Part shown: piece by piece, positions 32,852 to 42,406 of the stretch
How the letters are laid out: each line of letters starts with the position of its first letter
How positions within the stretch are numbered: position 1 is the first letter of the stretch
IMG/VR virus record: IMGVR_UViG_3300035689_000007
Location: 1-64,000 of that record
Length of the DNA: 64,000 nucleotides
Source: a virus
Reading direction: 5' to 3' (one strand)
Program-made: the position numbers and the translations under genes
The notes under the pieces: generated by a model
Seen by the model: only the letters and a program-made list of their open reading frames with translations
Database searches by the model: none
Told to the model about the DNA's origin: nothing

Positions 32852-33594
32852 CATAAATAGTCTACTGTGAAATATAATCCATATTGAGTCTTTTCGCCAA
32901 TATCGTTTGGAGAAGAACTTAGTGCCACATACCAATCGTGTCTTAAAAATTCTCCAGTACCACCTTCGTTATAATCCGTGGCAGTCAAACCCAAAGTGGT
33001 GGTTAGATAAGTTTGATACTCTCCAGTAATATCTAATGCCGTTGTATTAAGACCGCTTGGGCCGGGTGAATTTGTTAATGCCATTGGTGTTGGTATACCA
33101 CCAACTGTTGGATCAAATTCTGTCCACACATTTGTATTGGAAGCTCTATGAGATAAATTTGTAGCGGCTTGATTTGTTAGTGGGTGTCTTACTTCATAAA
33201 CAAAAGTGGTTACTCCAACCGCATGATTATTGACAGAAGAACGGTTAAATATTATTATTCTAGGTTGAGATGTTCTTACAGCGGTAGTATGTTCAAATCT
33301 AATATTTAATGTTGCTAGATAATTAGGCAAATTAGCCAAATTAATTGCATTCGCTCCATTTAACTTAACGGTTGTTGTTTCATTAGCTGTATTTATGGGA
33401 TATTGACAATTATTTAATTGGTGACCAATAGCAGTGCCATTACTAGTAGTAATCCACGTTGTAGATTGGGTTTCTCCAATTGGTACTGGAGCAAAAGCTT
33501 GAGAACCAAAAAATCCAATACCACTACCGGCTTGATGATTAATCAAGTCAGGTGTACCATTTAGGACGTTTCCGTAAAACGTAATTGTTGCCAT
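32851..33594 (-). CDS. Probable virion protein (247 aa)
   Basis: No family was recognised. It is Thr/Asn/Gly/Pro-rich with alternating beta-type patterns and no Cys-rich or membrane segment, as typical of small tail, fibre or decoration proteins. The start has CGGAG 8 bp upstream. As the last gene of the minus-strand tail block, after the 1210-aa protein, it may be a tail-tip or receptor-contacting part. Its stop touches the terminator T-run. Confidence 0.6.
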   Translation of the reverse strand: MATITFYGNVLNGTPDLINHQAGSGIGFFGSQAFAPVPIGETQSTTWITTSNGTAIGHQLNNCQYPINTANETTTVKLNGANAINLANLPNYLATLNIRFEHTTAVRTSQPRIIIFNRSSVNNHAVGVTTFVYEVRHPLTNQAATNLSHRASNTNVWTEFDPTVGGIPTPMALTNSPGPSGLNTTALDITGEYQTYLTTTLGLTATDYNEGGTGEFLRHDWYVALSSSPNDIGEKTQYGLYFTVDYL

Positions 33595-33624
33595 ATTTTA
33601 TCTCCGTTTAGAGTACTCTATAGT

Positions 33625-33655
33625 ATTATACACAAACTTTATGCAATATTAACAA
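33625..33655 (-). promoter_or_regulatory. Weak candidate promoter before the 247-aa virion gene
   Basis: Reading leftward, TTGTTA (33650-33655) and TATAAT (33625-33630) are 19 bp apart in the short gap between two tail genes. A perfect palindrome AGAGTACTCT (33610-33619) follows. The spacing is long, so this is only a possibility. Confidence 0.22.
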
Positions 33656-36600
33656 TAAAATGGTTGGTTAATTGCGGTCCAGTAGTGTATTCTGGCTCAT
33701 CGTGTAAAACAAACATAATATCATTATGTACGTGAAAATAAAGCTCATATTGACCCTTATATTTAGCGTCTGAATTTCCAGAAATTTGTAAACTGGTAGA
33801 TTTTTTACTATATATACGGTCTTGACCCTCGCCGCTAGAACTGGTTAATCTTGTTCTATTTGATCTTGGTTTTGGTCCAGCATCCCATTCTAAGGCATCA
33901 TAGCACAAACCTTCAGTAAATTTTATATATCTAGATGGGCCACCATTCTTGGGCTTAATAATAAATTGTTTTCCAAGATTTTGTGGAAAATCAGATGGTA
34001 AAAATCCACTGCCCATATATGCATAAGTTAAGTTTTGAGTTACTACTGGATTATAAGAAATATCACCGCCAACCGGCATAGATCCTAAATGTTTAGTAAT
34101 TAAATCTTGAATTCTATATAGTTTTACTATGAATCTATTTGGATTAGCCGATTTATATTGTACTATTACTCCACCGGGTAGTTCAAATTCGTCATCTTCT
34201 GCAAAATTATCAGCCCAAGGATAAGTTTCATTAGGTATAGTGCTATCGGGCATAAGTGTCAATGTTGTCCATTTTACACCTATGACTCTTTTATGATAAA
34301 AATACCCATATTTTGTCACCAATTTGCCTCTACGACTAATATCAATATTCCATAATGGTTCTGTTCTTAATATAGTACTATGATTAATAGTTGCTCCAGC
34401 AGGAACGGTAACACCATCATTTCCATATCCAGATGCTGGCACAGTAGATAGAAATCTAAGATCTACTAAAGCTCCGGCACTAGTACTAGTAGCGTAGGCT
34501 GGAAATGAAGATAGAGTTTGATTTTGATTGGTAAAAGATTTCGTCTCACCATAAGTCGGAACTCTATAATCTACATCTGTTTTAGGTGGAAAGTAATAAA
34601 TATCCTCTTGTGGTAAAGATTCCCATTCATCGCTGTATGGCCTCCTGACGGCGTTAGCGTAATTTGCAACTTTTATTTTTTCTGGACGCTCTACAGCCCT
34701 GTCATACGGACCATTAGATCCGGGAAACGTTGGATTAAAATGTAAACATGTAAAATACTGAGGAATCCACACGGTTTGTTCTTCGGGCCAATAATCCCAA
34801 GCTTGAACGTGTATCGCCGCTGTACCAAACTGATCAATATTATCATTCCCTCTAGTACCCCAAGTTGGGACTACGCCCTCTATTCTTCTTCCGCGATTAT
34901 CTGTACTCCATCCTAAAAGCGCCCCAAGTATTGTAACTTCAATATTTCCACCACCTCCACCGCCGAACCATCTACCTTTCATTCCAAATTGTTCCGTTGT
35001 GTTAAATGTAGCAGTCCAAGAACCGCCACTTCCTTGGTTCATAATTAACCTTGCCGCCGTAATGCCAACACCGTTAGAGCCTCTATATGGAGTATATAAA
35101 GCTAAATCTCCACCCCACATAGTCAATGCCCCAACTGGCGTATTTAAAGGTTCATATTGCACATATAAATCATATGGAAGACATGGCGATATGTTAGTTA
35201 CTCCAGCCCCATTCAAAAAAGACCCTTCTCTATTGAGTAGACCCGCAGGTGGAGATGCAGAACGTCTTGCTAAAGTTTTTTGCGCTAAAATACTACCCTC
35301 TCCATAACGCTGAGTAGAACCTGACTGTTCTAATACTCTATTTAATATAGAAGCAGAAGATGTATTAAATGCCCTAATTACATCGCTTCTACTTACACTG
35401 CCATGTATTCTATCCGGCCACCAAGGCGCGTCGTAGTTAGCCACCGTATCGGAAGCACCAACTAATTCTGCACTCAATAAACTAAATTGTATTGTTAATG
35501 GATCGTTTGGTTGCACAAAACCAGAACCATATACTGGATAATCAGATCTATAATTTGGATAGAATGGATAATTAACATTAGACATGTTTAGATGACCATA
35601 AGGCCAAAAACTTAGGTTAGCTTGTTCTTGATTGAATCTTCTTATTAATTCTACAGAATATTGCGCTAAATTATTTGGCATTGCCGCAAAAGCTGGAACT
35701 TCATTTTTATCTGTAAAATTACATTTCCATCTATTATTAGGTCCAGAGCGTGGAGAGGTTAATCTATTTACCACATTTGTCATTCCTCCGGGGAACATTG
35801 GACCCCAAAATAAAGGATAATATATTTGATCAAATTGTCCACCAGTTTGACCCTGCGGTGGAATTGTAACATTGATTTTATTGAAAAAGGTTAATAATTG
35901 CGATGGAGTAGTAACTTCACCATCGTCACCAACTTCTGCTTGTGTCTCTTGTATTAAATCAAAAACTTCCCAAGGATAATATGGAAATATAGTACCTTCT
36001 ACCCAACTATTGTCATAATTATTACCCACCGGTTCATTGGACATAAATGTAGAATAGGCGTAATAATACTTTTTACGATATAGTTGTATGACTTCTTCTG
36101 GAGTAATTGATGGTCTAGCAATTAAAGGTGGTAAAACCATTGTTCTAAAATACTCATCAGAATCCGCATAAAACTGAGAAAAAATCCATCTTCCCGGCCT
36201 TGGTGGAAGTTGAACAATATTATCAGAAGTATATTTGCCAATTATAAACTCACCATCTATTTTATGTACTGTAACTATTTCTCCGCGCTTGAAACTAATA
36301 TTAGATCTGTTAACTACACGTATAGTTTCCACTTTAGATGATGTTTTACATTTAACAATATGTGGACCAAAGCAGTGTGGATTTTTATTATTCATTCCAA
36401 CAGGAGCCGCCGTACCAGTTGTAAAAGAAGACATTTTGTTTGGAGCATTACGTCCATAAAAATCAGAAGCGGTTCTACCTTGAATATTATTAGTGTCTAA
36501 CGCTATATCAGAAATTTCTACGGGTTCAACATCTGTTAATAATTTAGCTAAAAACGTAGAAGAAGCTTCAAATTTTCCCGTATTTGGATTATAATTTAAG

Positions 36601-37271
36601 TCTAATTCTCCAGCAATGGCGTTTTTAGGATCATGCAAAATATCTCCACCCTCAAACGTTCCGGTTTGTCCAGTTTTATTTGTTAGTGATGCAGAATACG
36701 GAGTACCAGCAACTGTTTTTGGAACTCCTACAAAGCCTATATCAGTTCTAAGACCTAGAGTATTATTGTTAGATTTTTTACTATCAGTTTTATTTTCTTG
36801 TAAGTAAATTTTTATTTTTTGACTTCTATCAGCACTATTATCACCTTCTATATATCCATATTGACTATTATTAATTTCTTCTATAATTCTTTCTGTAGCC
36901 GCGTTCGAATCACTCTCTCTTGATTCTAAAGAAGTATTTTCTACATAAGTAATATATGAATCAATTTGTGAGGTAGTTAAAACATTAGGAACAAATTCAG
37001 ATTGAACCTGTCTATAAAATGTCCAGTTTGATACTCCGCTACCCCAAGGACCACTGCTACTTAAAAATGATAAGAACGAATTAGTATTATTCCATATATT
37101 TACATTTTGTGAGTTTAATGTGTTTTTGTGTGATTGAGCAATTTTATTATTAGTATCTCTTAAAGCATCATAAGATTGTTTGGACAATTTATCAAATCCT
37201 GCCACATTTAACAATCTAGGTATTTCAGCCCAATGTTTTGATGGTGGGTCATATATCCTATTTGAAGCCAT
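33639..37271 (-). CDS. Large virion structural protein (1210 aa)
   Basis: The start has AAGGAG 7 bp before the ATG. The sequence is rich in Asn, Pro, Tyr, Gly and Trp with few charged helices, i.e. beta-rich and virion-like. The first ~150 residues are more helical (D-K-L-S-K-Q-S-Y-D-A-L-R-D, repeated Asn). A short segment near residues 320-355 (R-G-E-I-V-T-V-H-K-I-D-G-E-F-I-I-G-K-Y) reads like a small barrel (OB/SH3-like). No enzymatic motif is visible. It follows the hub-like gene with a 16-bp gap, which suits a baseplate, tail-tip or fibre component. I cannot place it in a named family. Confidence 0.7.
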   Translation of the reverse strand: MASNRIYDPPSKHWAEIPRLLNVAGFDKLSKQSYDALRDTNNKIAQSHKNTLNSQNVNIWNNTNSFLSFLSSSGPWGSGVSNWTFYRQVQSEFVPNVLTTSQIDSYITYVENTSLESRESDSNAATERIIEEINNSQYGYIEGDNSADRSQKIKIYLQENKTDSKKSNNNTLGLRTDIGFVGVPKTVAGTPYSASLTNKTGQTGTFEGGDILHDPKNAIAGELDLNYNPNTGKFEASSTFLAKLLTDVEPVEISDIALDTNNIQGRTASDFYGRNAPNKMSSFTTGTAAPVGMNNKNPHCFGPHIVKCKTSSKVETIRVVNRSNISFKRGEIVTVHKIDGEFIIGKYTSDNIVQLPPRPGRWIFSQFYADSDEYFRTMVLPPLIARPSITPEEVIQLYRKKYYYAYSTFMSNEPVGNNYDNSWVEGTIFPYYPWEVFDLIQETQAEVGDDGEVTTPSQLLTFFNKINVTIPPQGQTGGQFDQIYYPLFWGPMFPGGMTNVVNRLTSPRSGPNNRWKCNFTDKNEVPAFAAMPNNLAQYSVELIRRFNQEQANLSFWPYGHLNMSNVNYPFYPNYRSDYPVYGSGFVQPNDPLTIQFSLLSAELVGASDTVANYDAPWWPDRIHGSVSRSDVIRAFNTSSASILNRVLEQSGSTQRYGEGSILAQKTLARRSASPPAGLLNREGSFLNGAGVTNISPCLPYDLYVQYEPLNTPVGALTMWGGDLALYTPYRGSNGVGITAARLIMNQGSGGSWTATFNTTEQFGMKGRWFGGGGGGNIEVTILGALLGWSTDNRGRRIEGVVPTWGTRGNDNIDQFGTAAIHVQAWDYWPEEQTVWIPQYFTCLHFNPTFPGSNGPYDRAVERPEKIKVANYANAVRRPYSDEWESLPQEDIYYFPPKTDVDYRVPTYGETKSFTNQNQTLSSFPAYATSTSAGALVDLRFLSTVPASGYGNDGVTVPAGATINHSTILRTEPLWNIDISRRGKLVTKYGYFYHKRVIGVKWTTLTLMPDSTIPNETYPWADNFAEDDEFELPGGVIVQYKSANPNRFIVKLYRIQDLITKHLGSMPVGGDISYNPVVTQNLTYAYMGSGFLPSDFPQNLGKQFIIKPKNGGPSRYIKFTEGLCYDALEWDAGPKPRSNRTRLTSSSGEGQDRIYSKKSTSLQISGNSDAKYKGQYELYFHVHNDIMFVLHDEPEYTTGPQLTNHFIVNIA

Positions 37272-37287
37272 AACTTACTCCTTATTT

Positions 37288-40200
37288 TTATCCGTATTGA
37301 GTACCATTTGGTAGTTGTCCATTCTTTATGGTTGGTAAACCATCTCCTCCAGATCTACTATATGGATAAAATATATCAGTAATATTTGCTTGTCCAGTTG
37401 TAGATTCTGATACTCCAGCGTCCACGGGATTGCTAGCAAGAATACTTGCGGCATAAGCCATTTGATCATTTGACATCATACCGCCGTGTACATCTTGTTG
37501 AGAATTAGGGCTTTGATATGCTCCATTAGAATTTGGCGCACTTCCCGGAGAATTAGTTACAGATGCAGTTATCATGGTTCCTACCTGAGAATGTCCCTTT
37601 TCGTGAGAAGAATAAAATCTATTTGCAAAACTTTCAACACTTTGTAATTGATTGATCATCTTAGCAAATGTAACATTAGATTTTTGTCCCTTGCCCATAT
37701 TTCTTCTAATTAAATCGTTTCTTTCATCTGTTATTTTTTGTTTCAGCCTATTTAACTGTTTAATATTATCGGATCTTTGTTTTTGCATTTTACCAAATGA
37801 CGCTGTATATATGTCCATAGAAACTGTTGTGCTAATGCCATCAGAATCTACTTTGGTAGAAATATTAGTAACAAGTGGCCCTAAGTTTAATAAATAAGTT
37901 CCAAGTGTCCAACCAGATGGAGCGGTTGGAATTGTAAATCCACCCCTTTCATTCATTAGTGAAGCACTTGTGCCAAACTCAGCAAGTAATCTACCAGCCT
38001 TATCCATTAAATTATATCCACCATAATTCCAAGGTGCCAGAGATTCATCATGAATAAACTCCATTTTTCCACCAATTTGTTCAAAGTCAGTATAAGCAGA
38101 TAGCCAAGGGCCATAACAACGTTCTACGGAGCGTAACGGTAAAGCTACTAAATCTGGATAAATTGGTGATGGTGAAATAATATTGACTCTATTTGTAAGA
38201 TCGTATGTTAAACCTTGATATGCTTTTTTAATTGCTTCTTTTGCGGCAAATTGTATTCGTCTACCCCTTTCGCCACTTGGCATATACATATAGTCTATTG
38301 CTCTATATTCTCCACCAGTTGTTGGACCGGCGGAATTTAATCCCGGCATACCACGAACGACATCTAATAATAGATAGTGTTTTAAGTTCATTGCGTTTAT
38401 TTGCATATTCATACCATCTCTAAATCTTGTGGTCATAGTAGGAACGGCACGTTCTGGCAAAGTTATTAATGCGTACACATGTTTTGGTTTTTCTTGTTCT
38501 ACATAATCCCAACATTTAGATAAATCCATTTGTTCTAATTCTTGAAATTCAGGACTTTGTGTAACTATTGGATAAATATATAAGTATCTCATTCCATATG
38601 ATTTTACTAATTTACAACCGTCTGCCTCCAATACGTCTTTTGGTTCTGTGGTAATACGATGAAAGTTATATTGATTTCCGTGTAGTTGAGAACTAGCCAT
38701 TATAATAGGAGGAGCAAAATAAAAATCTGGATCTAAGTCAACTTTAATGAACGCACAAGCATTAACTGGAGTAGTTGAGGTGCCACCTATATTTACAACA
38801 TTTTGAAATGCTGGAGCGGTTTCATCTAGTTTATCTGTTGGATTGTTAGAATTTTCCATTACATATGATAAATCTGGAATATAGGCGTTACGTATAGGGT
38901 CTATAAATTGTTGACTATATGAATCTTTAGAAAAAGAAGAAAGACTAATAATATGACTATGATCATATCTTATATATGGTTTTATTCTACCATTATCTGA
39001 TTTTAAGAATTTATTATCTATTGGCTCTAATAATAACGCACTAGGTTTTATACCGGTAGCAAAATAATACCAACCACCCTCTGGTTCTGGATAATAATTA
39101 AATGAGTATTCTTCATTTGCTCGATTAAAACCTATTTTTAGCGCTCCAGCATAACCGGTTGGTTCTGATAATACTAATGCTTCTGGAGGATTCAACATAT
39201 TTTCATTCATAAGTGGAGAAGTATCTATGATACTCGTAGGCATTGTCCACGTTGGAGAATTGGTAGGATCTCTTGGCATAAAACCAAATGGGCCAGAAAC
39301 AATAAATTTTGTAGGTTCCCCAAGGGTATTAATTGTATTGGTTACGATATTTTCTGCGTTGTATCTTTTATTTACTCTTTGTGGAATTTTTACAAGAAAT
39401 TTCTTTCCTAAACATTCGTCAGCAACCTTTTTAATAAAGGCGTATATAGTTTTGACATTTTGTAAGCCCATCCTAGATACTTTATCAGCAACCGCTATAA
39501 TAGAAGCCTGCGCCGTAGTTTGAATTGTAGCCCCCATGCTACTTTCATATGTGGGTTGATTTGGAGAATTAGAAGAATTAGTTCCATATACTTTTCTATT
39601 AGAATTTAAATTATTCAATTGTTTTTGCGCCCTAGCAGAAAATCCAGCAGATCCAGCCATTGGAACCCCGATATTTTTGGCTCTCTGCCAATATAGAGGC
39701 CACCCATACGGTGGACTACATGGATTTAATGGTATGTCGGTTCCAGCAACAAAACCGTCTTCAGACGGGTGTGGTGGAGAAACGCACCTAGGAACAGTAA
39801 TATCATATGTATTTGAAAGCTCTAAAATTTGACCATTTCCCGGTAGAACTTGGGCATAGTACATATCTTGAATATCGCCACCTTCAACAGATTCGTAATA
39901 TTTGTCATTATACATTAGTAAGAATTCTATCCATCTTTCCATAGATATAGAAGCTGCTCTAAGTTCTAACTCTGTGGCGACGTAATATTTTCCAACACCG
40001 TCTGCTAATAACTCTCCAGCATCTAATGTAATTTGCTGATAAGAACCAAAGCCCCTTGGGATAGTAACAGTTTTTGGTGCAAGTGTTCCATAATAAGGTA
40101 GTATTTGTTGATTTAAACTATTGTTTATTTGATGCATACCAAACACCGGAGTAGGTGCTTGATATCTAGTAAAATAATACATTGCAACTTCATCTGCTCC

Positions 40201-41547
40201 AGTAACAAACTTATCTGTTGGCTCATTAGTTAATTCATATCCAAAATCTTTAACAGTAACTGGATCTGGAATAGAATCTAAATATTCTCTAATTTTACCG
40301 GGTAGCGGAGGTATGCTCTTATTTATAGTAACTACTTTTATGATTCCGGCGATCATATTTGTTGGAGTACCCGTATTTCTATTATTCCACTGCCACGTTA
40401 CGCTACATGCTGAATGATTAATAACTGGAAGTAAAGTAATAAAAACTTCATGATTTGTAGCATCACATATTTCCATAATCAAATCTAATAAATTCAATTG
40501 ATCATATCCTAAACGATAATGATATGGCAAGGTGGGTAAACCGCTTAAATCCACAACATATTTTAGCCCACGAAAATAAATATATCCACCATATCCGGCA
40601 TTTACATATTCTTGTTTTTGACTGTCGCTTAGTGGATTATTAACAGTTAAACCCATCATATAGTTGACAGCTTGGGCAACTCTATAGTATGGTATACCGG
40701 CGTCTGTTCTCCTTGACATACCAGTGCCAGTTATTGGAAAACCAGTATACAAAGATTTAATGTATATGTCTGCCTGTTGCGCCGCTCGATTAACAGCATT
40801 ACTAGTTGGTAATCCCAAACTTCCATAATATACATCAGTACCAGTTCCATCGGCTTGTAATTTTTTAGAGACTGAAGGGTTGTCAAATGATCTTTGTAAA
40901 GCATTGTCTAATACGTCATGCTCTAAAAATCCATAAACATTAAGTAGGTTAGCATTGTTGGCTGTTGACCCAGCGTAATTATTAAGAATTAAAACACAGT
41001 TAGATAAAATTTCTCTTGGATCAGTAACAATAACATTATATAGTGTTCCTCCATCTGGACTTTGTGTTTGAGTATAGGCTTGTAATATACCACCAAATAC
41101 AAAATGATAATATCCTTTATCGCCACCTGTAACGTTGCCAAAATTAGTACCGGGAGTCCAATCAAAACTGGGAACTATGGCATCATTTGTACCATAATAA
41201 TCATCAAACGCTTTTTTGAAAGCTTCATCTACAGTAGCTCTTATTCTACCAAAATTAAAAAACACTGGAGTACCAACTGGTGGAGGTCTAAATCTATCTC
41301 CCGGAATCGCTCCATCTTCTCCAACTCCGTCGTGATATACATCGTGTCCTTGGCCTATAGGTGTTTGGTCTGAAATATTAAAAGAATCAACAGCTAAATC
41401 TACAGAAAGTTGTGAAGAAGTGTCTCCAAATCCAGCAGTAACATTAAAACCGGCAATAGAACAGCCCAAAAAAGTTTGCTGTTGCATAATGTAGGGACTT
41501 GGAAAACTAGACCCAACCGATCTACTTGTTGAATGTGCTGTAGCCAT
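37288..41547 (-). CDS. Tail-hub/baseplate-like virion protein (1419 aa)
   Basis: ATG 41547 is chosen; an in-frame TTG 21 bp upstream would overlap the previous gene. Parts recall phage hub proteins: V-I-V-T-D-P-R-E-I-L-S near residue 180; D-Q-L-N-L-L-D-L-I-M-E-I-C near 355; a Y-E-L-T-N-E-P-T-D-K-F-V-T-G-A segment near 440. A late S-T-K-V-D-S-D-G-I-S-T-T-V-S-M-D then runs into a basic helix (QLNRLKQKITDERNDLIRR). The last is a common way for tail-hub domains to end. The C-terminal ~120 residues are low-complexity (Ser/Asn/Gly). It could be the central tail-tip protein that contacts the tail tube; the evidence is short similarities and gene position only. Confidence 0.6.
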   Translation of the reverse strand: MATAHSTSRSVGSSFPSPYIMQQQTFLGCSIAGFNVTAGFGDTSSQLSVDLAVDSFNISDQTPIGQGHDVYHDGVGEDGAIPGDRFRPPPVGTPVFFNFGRIRATVDEAFKKAFDDYYGTNDAIVPSFDWTPGTNFGNVTGGDKGYYHFVFGGILQAYTQTQSPDGGTLYNVIVTDPREILSNCVLILNNYAGSTANNANLLNVYGFLEHDVLDNALQRSFDNPSVSKKLQADGTGTDVYYGSLGLPTSNAVNRAAQQADIYIKSLYTGFPITGTGMSRRTDAGIPYYRVAQAVNYMMGLTVNNPLSDSQKQEYVNAGYGGYIYFRGLKYVVDLSGLPTLPYHYRLGYDQLNLLDLIMEICDATNHEVFITLLPVINHSACSVTWQWNNRNTGTPTNMIAGIIKVVTINKSIPPLPGKIREYLDSIPDPVTVKDFGYELTNEPTDKFVTGADEVAMYYFTRYQAPTPVFGMHQINNSLNQQILPYYGTLAPKTVTIPRGFGSYQQITLDAGELLADGVGKYYVATELELRAASISMERWIEFLLMYNDKYYESVEGGDIQDMYYAQVLPGNGQILELSNTYDITVPRCVSPPHPSEDGFVAGTDIPLNPCSPPYGWPLYWQRAKNIGVPMAGSAGFSARAQKQLNNLNSNRKVYGTNSSNSPNQPTYESSMGATIQTTAQASIIAVADKVSRMGLQNVKTIYAFIKKVADECLGKKFLVKIPQRVNKRYNAENIVTNTINTLGEPTKFIVSGPFGFMPRDPTNSPTWTMPTSIIDTSPLMNENMLNPPEALVLSEPTGYAGALKIGFNRANEEYSFNYYPEPEGGWYYFATGIKPSALLLEPIDNKFLKSDNGRIKPYIRYDHSHIISLSSFSKDSYSQQFIDPIRNAYIPDLSYVMENSNNPTDKLDETAPAFQNVVNIGGTSTTPVNACAFIKVDLDPDFYFAPPIIMASSQLHGNQYNFHRITTEPKDVLEADGCKLVKSYGMRYLYIYPIVTQSPEFQELEQMDLSKCWDYVEQEKPKHVYALITLPERAVPTMTTRFRDGMNMQINAMNLKHYLLLDVVRGMPGLNSAGPTTGGEYRAIDYMYMPSGERGRRIQFAAKEAIKKAYQGLTYDLTNRVNIISPSPIYPDLVALPLRSVERCYGPWLSAYTDFEQIGGKMEFIHDESLAPWNYGGYNLMDKAGRLLAEFGTSASLMNERGGFTIPTAPSGWTLGTYLLNLGPLVTNISTKVDSDGISTTVSMDIYTASFGKMQKQRSDNIKQLNRLKQKITDERNDLIRRNMGKGQKSNVTFAKMINQLQSVESFANRFYSSHEKGHSQVGTMITASVTNSPGSAPNSNGAYQSPNSQQDVHGGMMSNDQMAYAASILASNPVDAGVSESTTGQANITDIFYPYSRSGGDGLPTIKNGQLPNGTQYG

Positions 41548-41549
41548 AG

Positions 41550-42404
41550 TTATGTCACCGTGGGCCAATAAAATGGATTGTTAAAAAAAGAATTAATCCA
41601 AGTTCCATCATTAGTAAAATCTACCAGCGTTGCATTGGAATATGGGCTATATGTTGTAATACGTGTAGCATCTATATTTCTATTTCTTCGTTGTATAGGA
41701 CTATCTGGTGTAACTATAAATGGAGTTAAGTTTCCTCTAACTATTATTTCGCCACTACGTCTATTTGGTGTAAAACTAAAGTTTACTAGATTATAGTGTA
41801 CATAATTAAAAAATTCCAAGTCATCGTAAGAAAAATATTCTTGTGAAGAAGAGAGTGGGTTTTTACTGCTACTACCATAAATAGTATCTGGATTATTAAT
41901 ATTTGTTAATCTAGGATATGTATTAACACCTTGTGTAACATTAAATTGTGGTTTTAATATAGAAACTGGTTGGTTTGATGCTAATGTTGTTGATATATAT
42001 CTATTTGTACCAACTATTTGATCTATAGATAATATAGTGCCAAGAAAAGCAACAGAAAGAAAACCTTTCCTCCATGTAGCGCCGGTGGAAAAATCAACGA
42101 ATTCATCGTCTAACGACTCAAGAGATTGTGGGTAGTGAGTCCAAGGATCTTGATATTTAAATCTGTCATGAAATTCTGTTTTAACTTCATCTTCGTATTG
42201 TTCTTGAAGTTTATCAAACTCTTCTCCAAGCGCATTAGATAATGCGGGGGTATATGGTCTATATTGTCTGCGGGTATTTTCAAATGATAAACTCTTAAAA
42301 AGAGCAGAAATTAATCCATCTAGAAAATATTCTTTGTTAGAATTATTTATATCTGAATAATCTGGAAATGTATTATGTTGATCTGAGTTTGTTGGATATG
42401 GCAT
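41550..42404 (-). CDS. Probable tail/baseplate protein (284 aa)
   Basis: It is Tyr/Asn/Ser-rich, with a helical N-terminal third (L-I-S-A-L-F-K-S-L, E-E-F-D-K-L-Q-E-Q-Y-E-D-E-V) and a beta-rich remainder (E-I-I-V-R-G-N-L-T-P-F-I-V). No family was recognised. It lies 2 bp from each neighbour, between the 575-aa protein and the hub-like protein, so a stoichiometric tail-tip role is likely. There is no strong Shine-Dalgarno; translation may be coupled to the upstream gene. Confidence 0.65.
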   Translation of the reverse strand: MPYPTNSDQHNTFPDYSDINNSNKEYFLDGLISALFKSLSFENTRRQYRPYTPALSNALGEEFDKLQEQYEDEVKTEFHDRFKYQDPWTHYPQSLESLDDEFVDFSTGATWRKGFLSVAFLGTILSIDQIVGTNRYISTTLASNQPVSILKPQFNVTQGVNTYPRLTNINNPDTIYGSSSKNPLSSSQEYFSYDDLEFFNYVHYNLVNFSFTPNRRSGEIIVRGNLTPFIVTPDSPIQRRNRNIDATRITTYSPYSNATLVDFTNDGTWINSFFNNPFYWPTVT

Positions 42405-42406
42405 AA

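Noticed and set aside
32851-37271. Diversity-generating target in tail-tip genes
   Set aside because: No reverse transcriptase, template repeat or variable repeat could be seen in the window.
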